Source of the DNA: Chloroflexota bacterium
Lineage (GTDB): Bacteria > Chloroflexota > Limnocylindria > QHBO01
NCBI GenBank assembly: GCA_013694645.1
Contig: JACDBZ010000015.1
Coordinates: forward strand, 1 to 5,634
Direction: 5' to 3'
DNA: 5,634 bases
Shown here: piece by piece, positions 5,226 through 5,634 of the stretch
Position numbering within the stretch: the stretch's first letter is position 1
Layout: each line of letters opens with the position of its first letter
The notes under the pieces: model-generated
Databases searched by the model: none
Told to the model about the DNA's origin: nothing
The model's input: only the letters and a program-made list of their open reading frames with translations
Position numbers and translations under genes: made by a program

Positions 5226-5474
5226 GTGGCCTGGACCTGTCAGTCGTGTGGCGGCGAGAACGCGGAGGGAATGCGCTTCTGCGGCCATTGCGGATCGCCC
5301 GCCGGTCATGCGGCATCCGCTCCTGCCGCGCCCAGCGAACCAGCGACCGATGCGCTGCGCAGCTTCGTCACCGGCCAGGTCGCCGATCGCCTGATCGAGT
5401 CCGGCGGCGAGATGACCGAGGAGCGGCGCCTGGTGACCGCCCCCTTTGCGGACCTCTCTAGGAAAGCCTGCTGA
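5226..5474 (+). pseudogene. Truncated zinc-ribbon / class III nucleotide cyclase N-terminus
   Basis: The 82-residue frame starts at GTG 5226. Residues 1-26 form a zinc ribbon with Cys5, Cys8, Cys19 and Cys22 (CQSC and CGHC). An Ala/Pro linker follows, then LRSFVTGQVADRL (44-56) and EERRLVTAPFADLS (65-78). The last segment is the typical entry to a class III adenylate/guanylate cyclase domain, usually continuing FADLSGFTAL; Asp76 would be its first metal ligand. Such proteins are normally many hundreds of residues long, often with ATPase and repeat domains behind the cyclase. Here the sequence turns to RKAC and a TGA at 5472 immediately after Ser78, and no cyclase continuation is seen in any frame up to the window end. 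It also has Pro73 where Leu or another hydrophobic residue is usual. Disruption by insertion, deletion or assembly join is the simplest reading; a genuine short zinc-ribbon protein is less likely. Confidence 0.65.
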
Positions 5475-5494
5475 CAGCCGACAAAACGGCTGTC
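5473..5494. repeat. Perfect 8-bp inverted repeat, 6-nt loop
   Basis: GACAGCCG (5473-5480) and CGGCTGTC (5487-5494) are perfect reverse complements around the loop ACAAAA. The hairpin begins within the TGA stop of the truncated cyclase frame. It lacks a following T-run, so it is not a classical intrinsic terminator. Confidence 0.6.
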
Positions 5495-5544
5495 CGACGG
5501 TTGACGCGGCGGAGGTCGGGCAGGATATTCAACGAAAGCACCCG

Positions 5545-5593
5545 TCGGGTCCACGATGTGGGCGTCTGAATCCGCCAGGGCCGGCGGACCCGA
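5545..5593. repeat. Perfect 8-bp inverted repeat, long loop
   Basis: TCGGGTCC (5545-5552) and GGACCCGA (5586-5593) are perfect reverse complements 33 nt apart. They enclose most of a second, smaller hairpin, whose right arm overlaps the right arm of this one by three bases, so the two structures would compete. Confidence 0.45.
5571..5588. repeat. Perfect 6-bp inverted repeat, 6-nt loop
   Basis: TCCGCC (5571-5576) and GGCGGA (5583-5588) are perfect reverse complements around AGGGCC. The right arm overlaps the right arm of the larger repeat at 5586-5588, giving alternative foldings. Confidence 0.45.
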
Positions 5594-5634
5594 GCGACCG
5601 AGCGATACCGCATCGCATCAGCCCGGTCGGTGCA

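Larger units (their letters stand above)
5458..5634 (-). other. Post-junction segment with open frames and inverted repeats, unassigned
   Basis: From just after the cyclase homology ends, about 177 bp show no recognisable gene. One minus-strand frame is open from the right edge to a TAG at 5460-5458 (about 58 codons, ending AVLSAVSRLS), and one + strand frame is open across the whole segment. Both are Arg/Pro-rich and resemble no family I know; open frames are common at this GC content. The segment contains three perfect inverted repeats. It could be the end of an inserted element or an unrelated sequence joined here. Confidence 0.3.

Noticed and set aside
5500..5533. GTTGA...TCAAC as an integron attC-like site
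   Set aside because: The core-site order and consensus are wrong: the GTT-containing side does not fit GTTRRRY and precedes the AAC side. A 5-bp match is not significant.
1..5634. CRISPR array, tRNA, rRNA or riboswitch
   Set aside because: I saw no regularly spaced repeats, cloverleaf or known conserved RNA motif; nearly all the sequence is protein-coding.

Overview
The window is GC-rich, densely packed chromosomal DNA. Almost all genes lie on the + strand, with short gaps, GTG starts and stop/start overlaps. The LexA operators are of the Gram-positive type (CGAAC-N4-GTTCG). Together with TAnnnT boxes close to starts and a zinc-ribbon/cyclase N-terminus, this suggests a Chloroflexota lineage (Limnocylindria/Ellin6529-like) or possibly an actinobacterium. 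That placement is inference from style, not from a marker gene.

Left edge (1-120): the N-terminal part of a divergent minus-strand gene, perhaps a DUF1232/YkvA-type protein, runs off the window.

SOS module (148-3600): a promoter with a LexA operator between its -35 and -10 elements drives lexA (222-872). A winged-helix HTH_42 protein follows (882-2009); its Gln-Ala-Gln motif marks it as an AlkZ-like DNA glycosylase candidate. Then comes dinB, DNA polymerase IV (2028-3248). The gaps of 9 and 18 nt imply one transcript. The dinB stop codon lies inside the -35 box of a second SOS promoter, which carries two identical perfect LexA operators 32 bp apart. This promoter drives an 87-residue protein of unknown function (3337-3600). 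The region therefore reads as a LexA-controlled DNA-damage cluster: repressor, putative alkylation/crosslink glycosylase, translesion polymerase, and a strongly SOS-controlled small protein.

Folate module (3701-5187): an FchA-type cyclodeaminase/cyclohydrolase overlaps folD by 4 nt. This FolD keeps its dinucleotide-binding motifs but has Leu in place of the cyclohydrolase catalytic Lys, and it has also lost the conserved Gln of the VQLPLP motif. The likely division of labour is FolD as methylene-THF dehydrogenase and the FchA homologue as methenyl-THF cyclohydrolase.

Right end (5188-5634): a putative leaderless gene starts like a large zinc-ribbon class III nucleotide cyclase but stops after 82 codons, just where the catalytic domain begins. 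The remaining 160 bp hold no recognisable cyclase sequence in any frame and several perfect inverted repeats. This suggests an insertion, a rearrangement or an assembly join.
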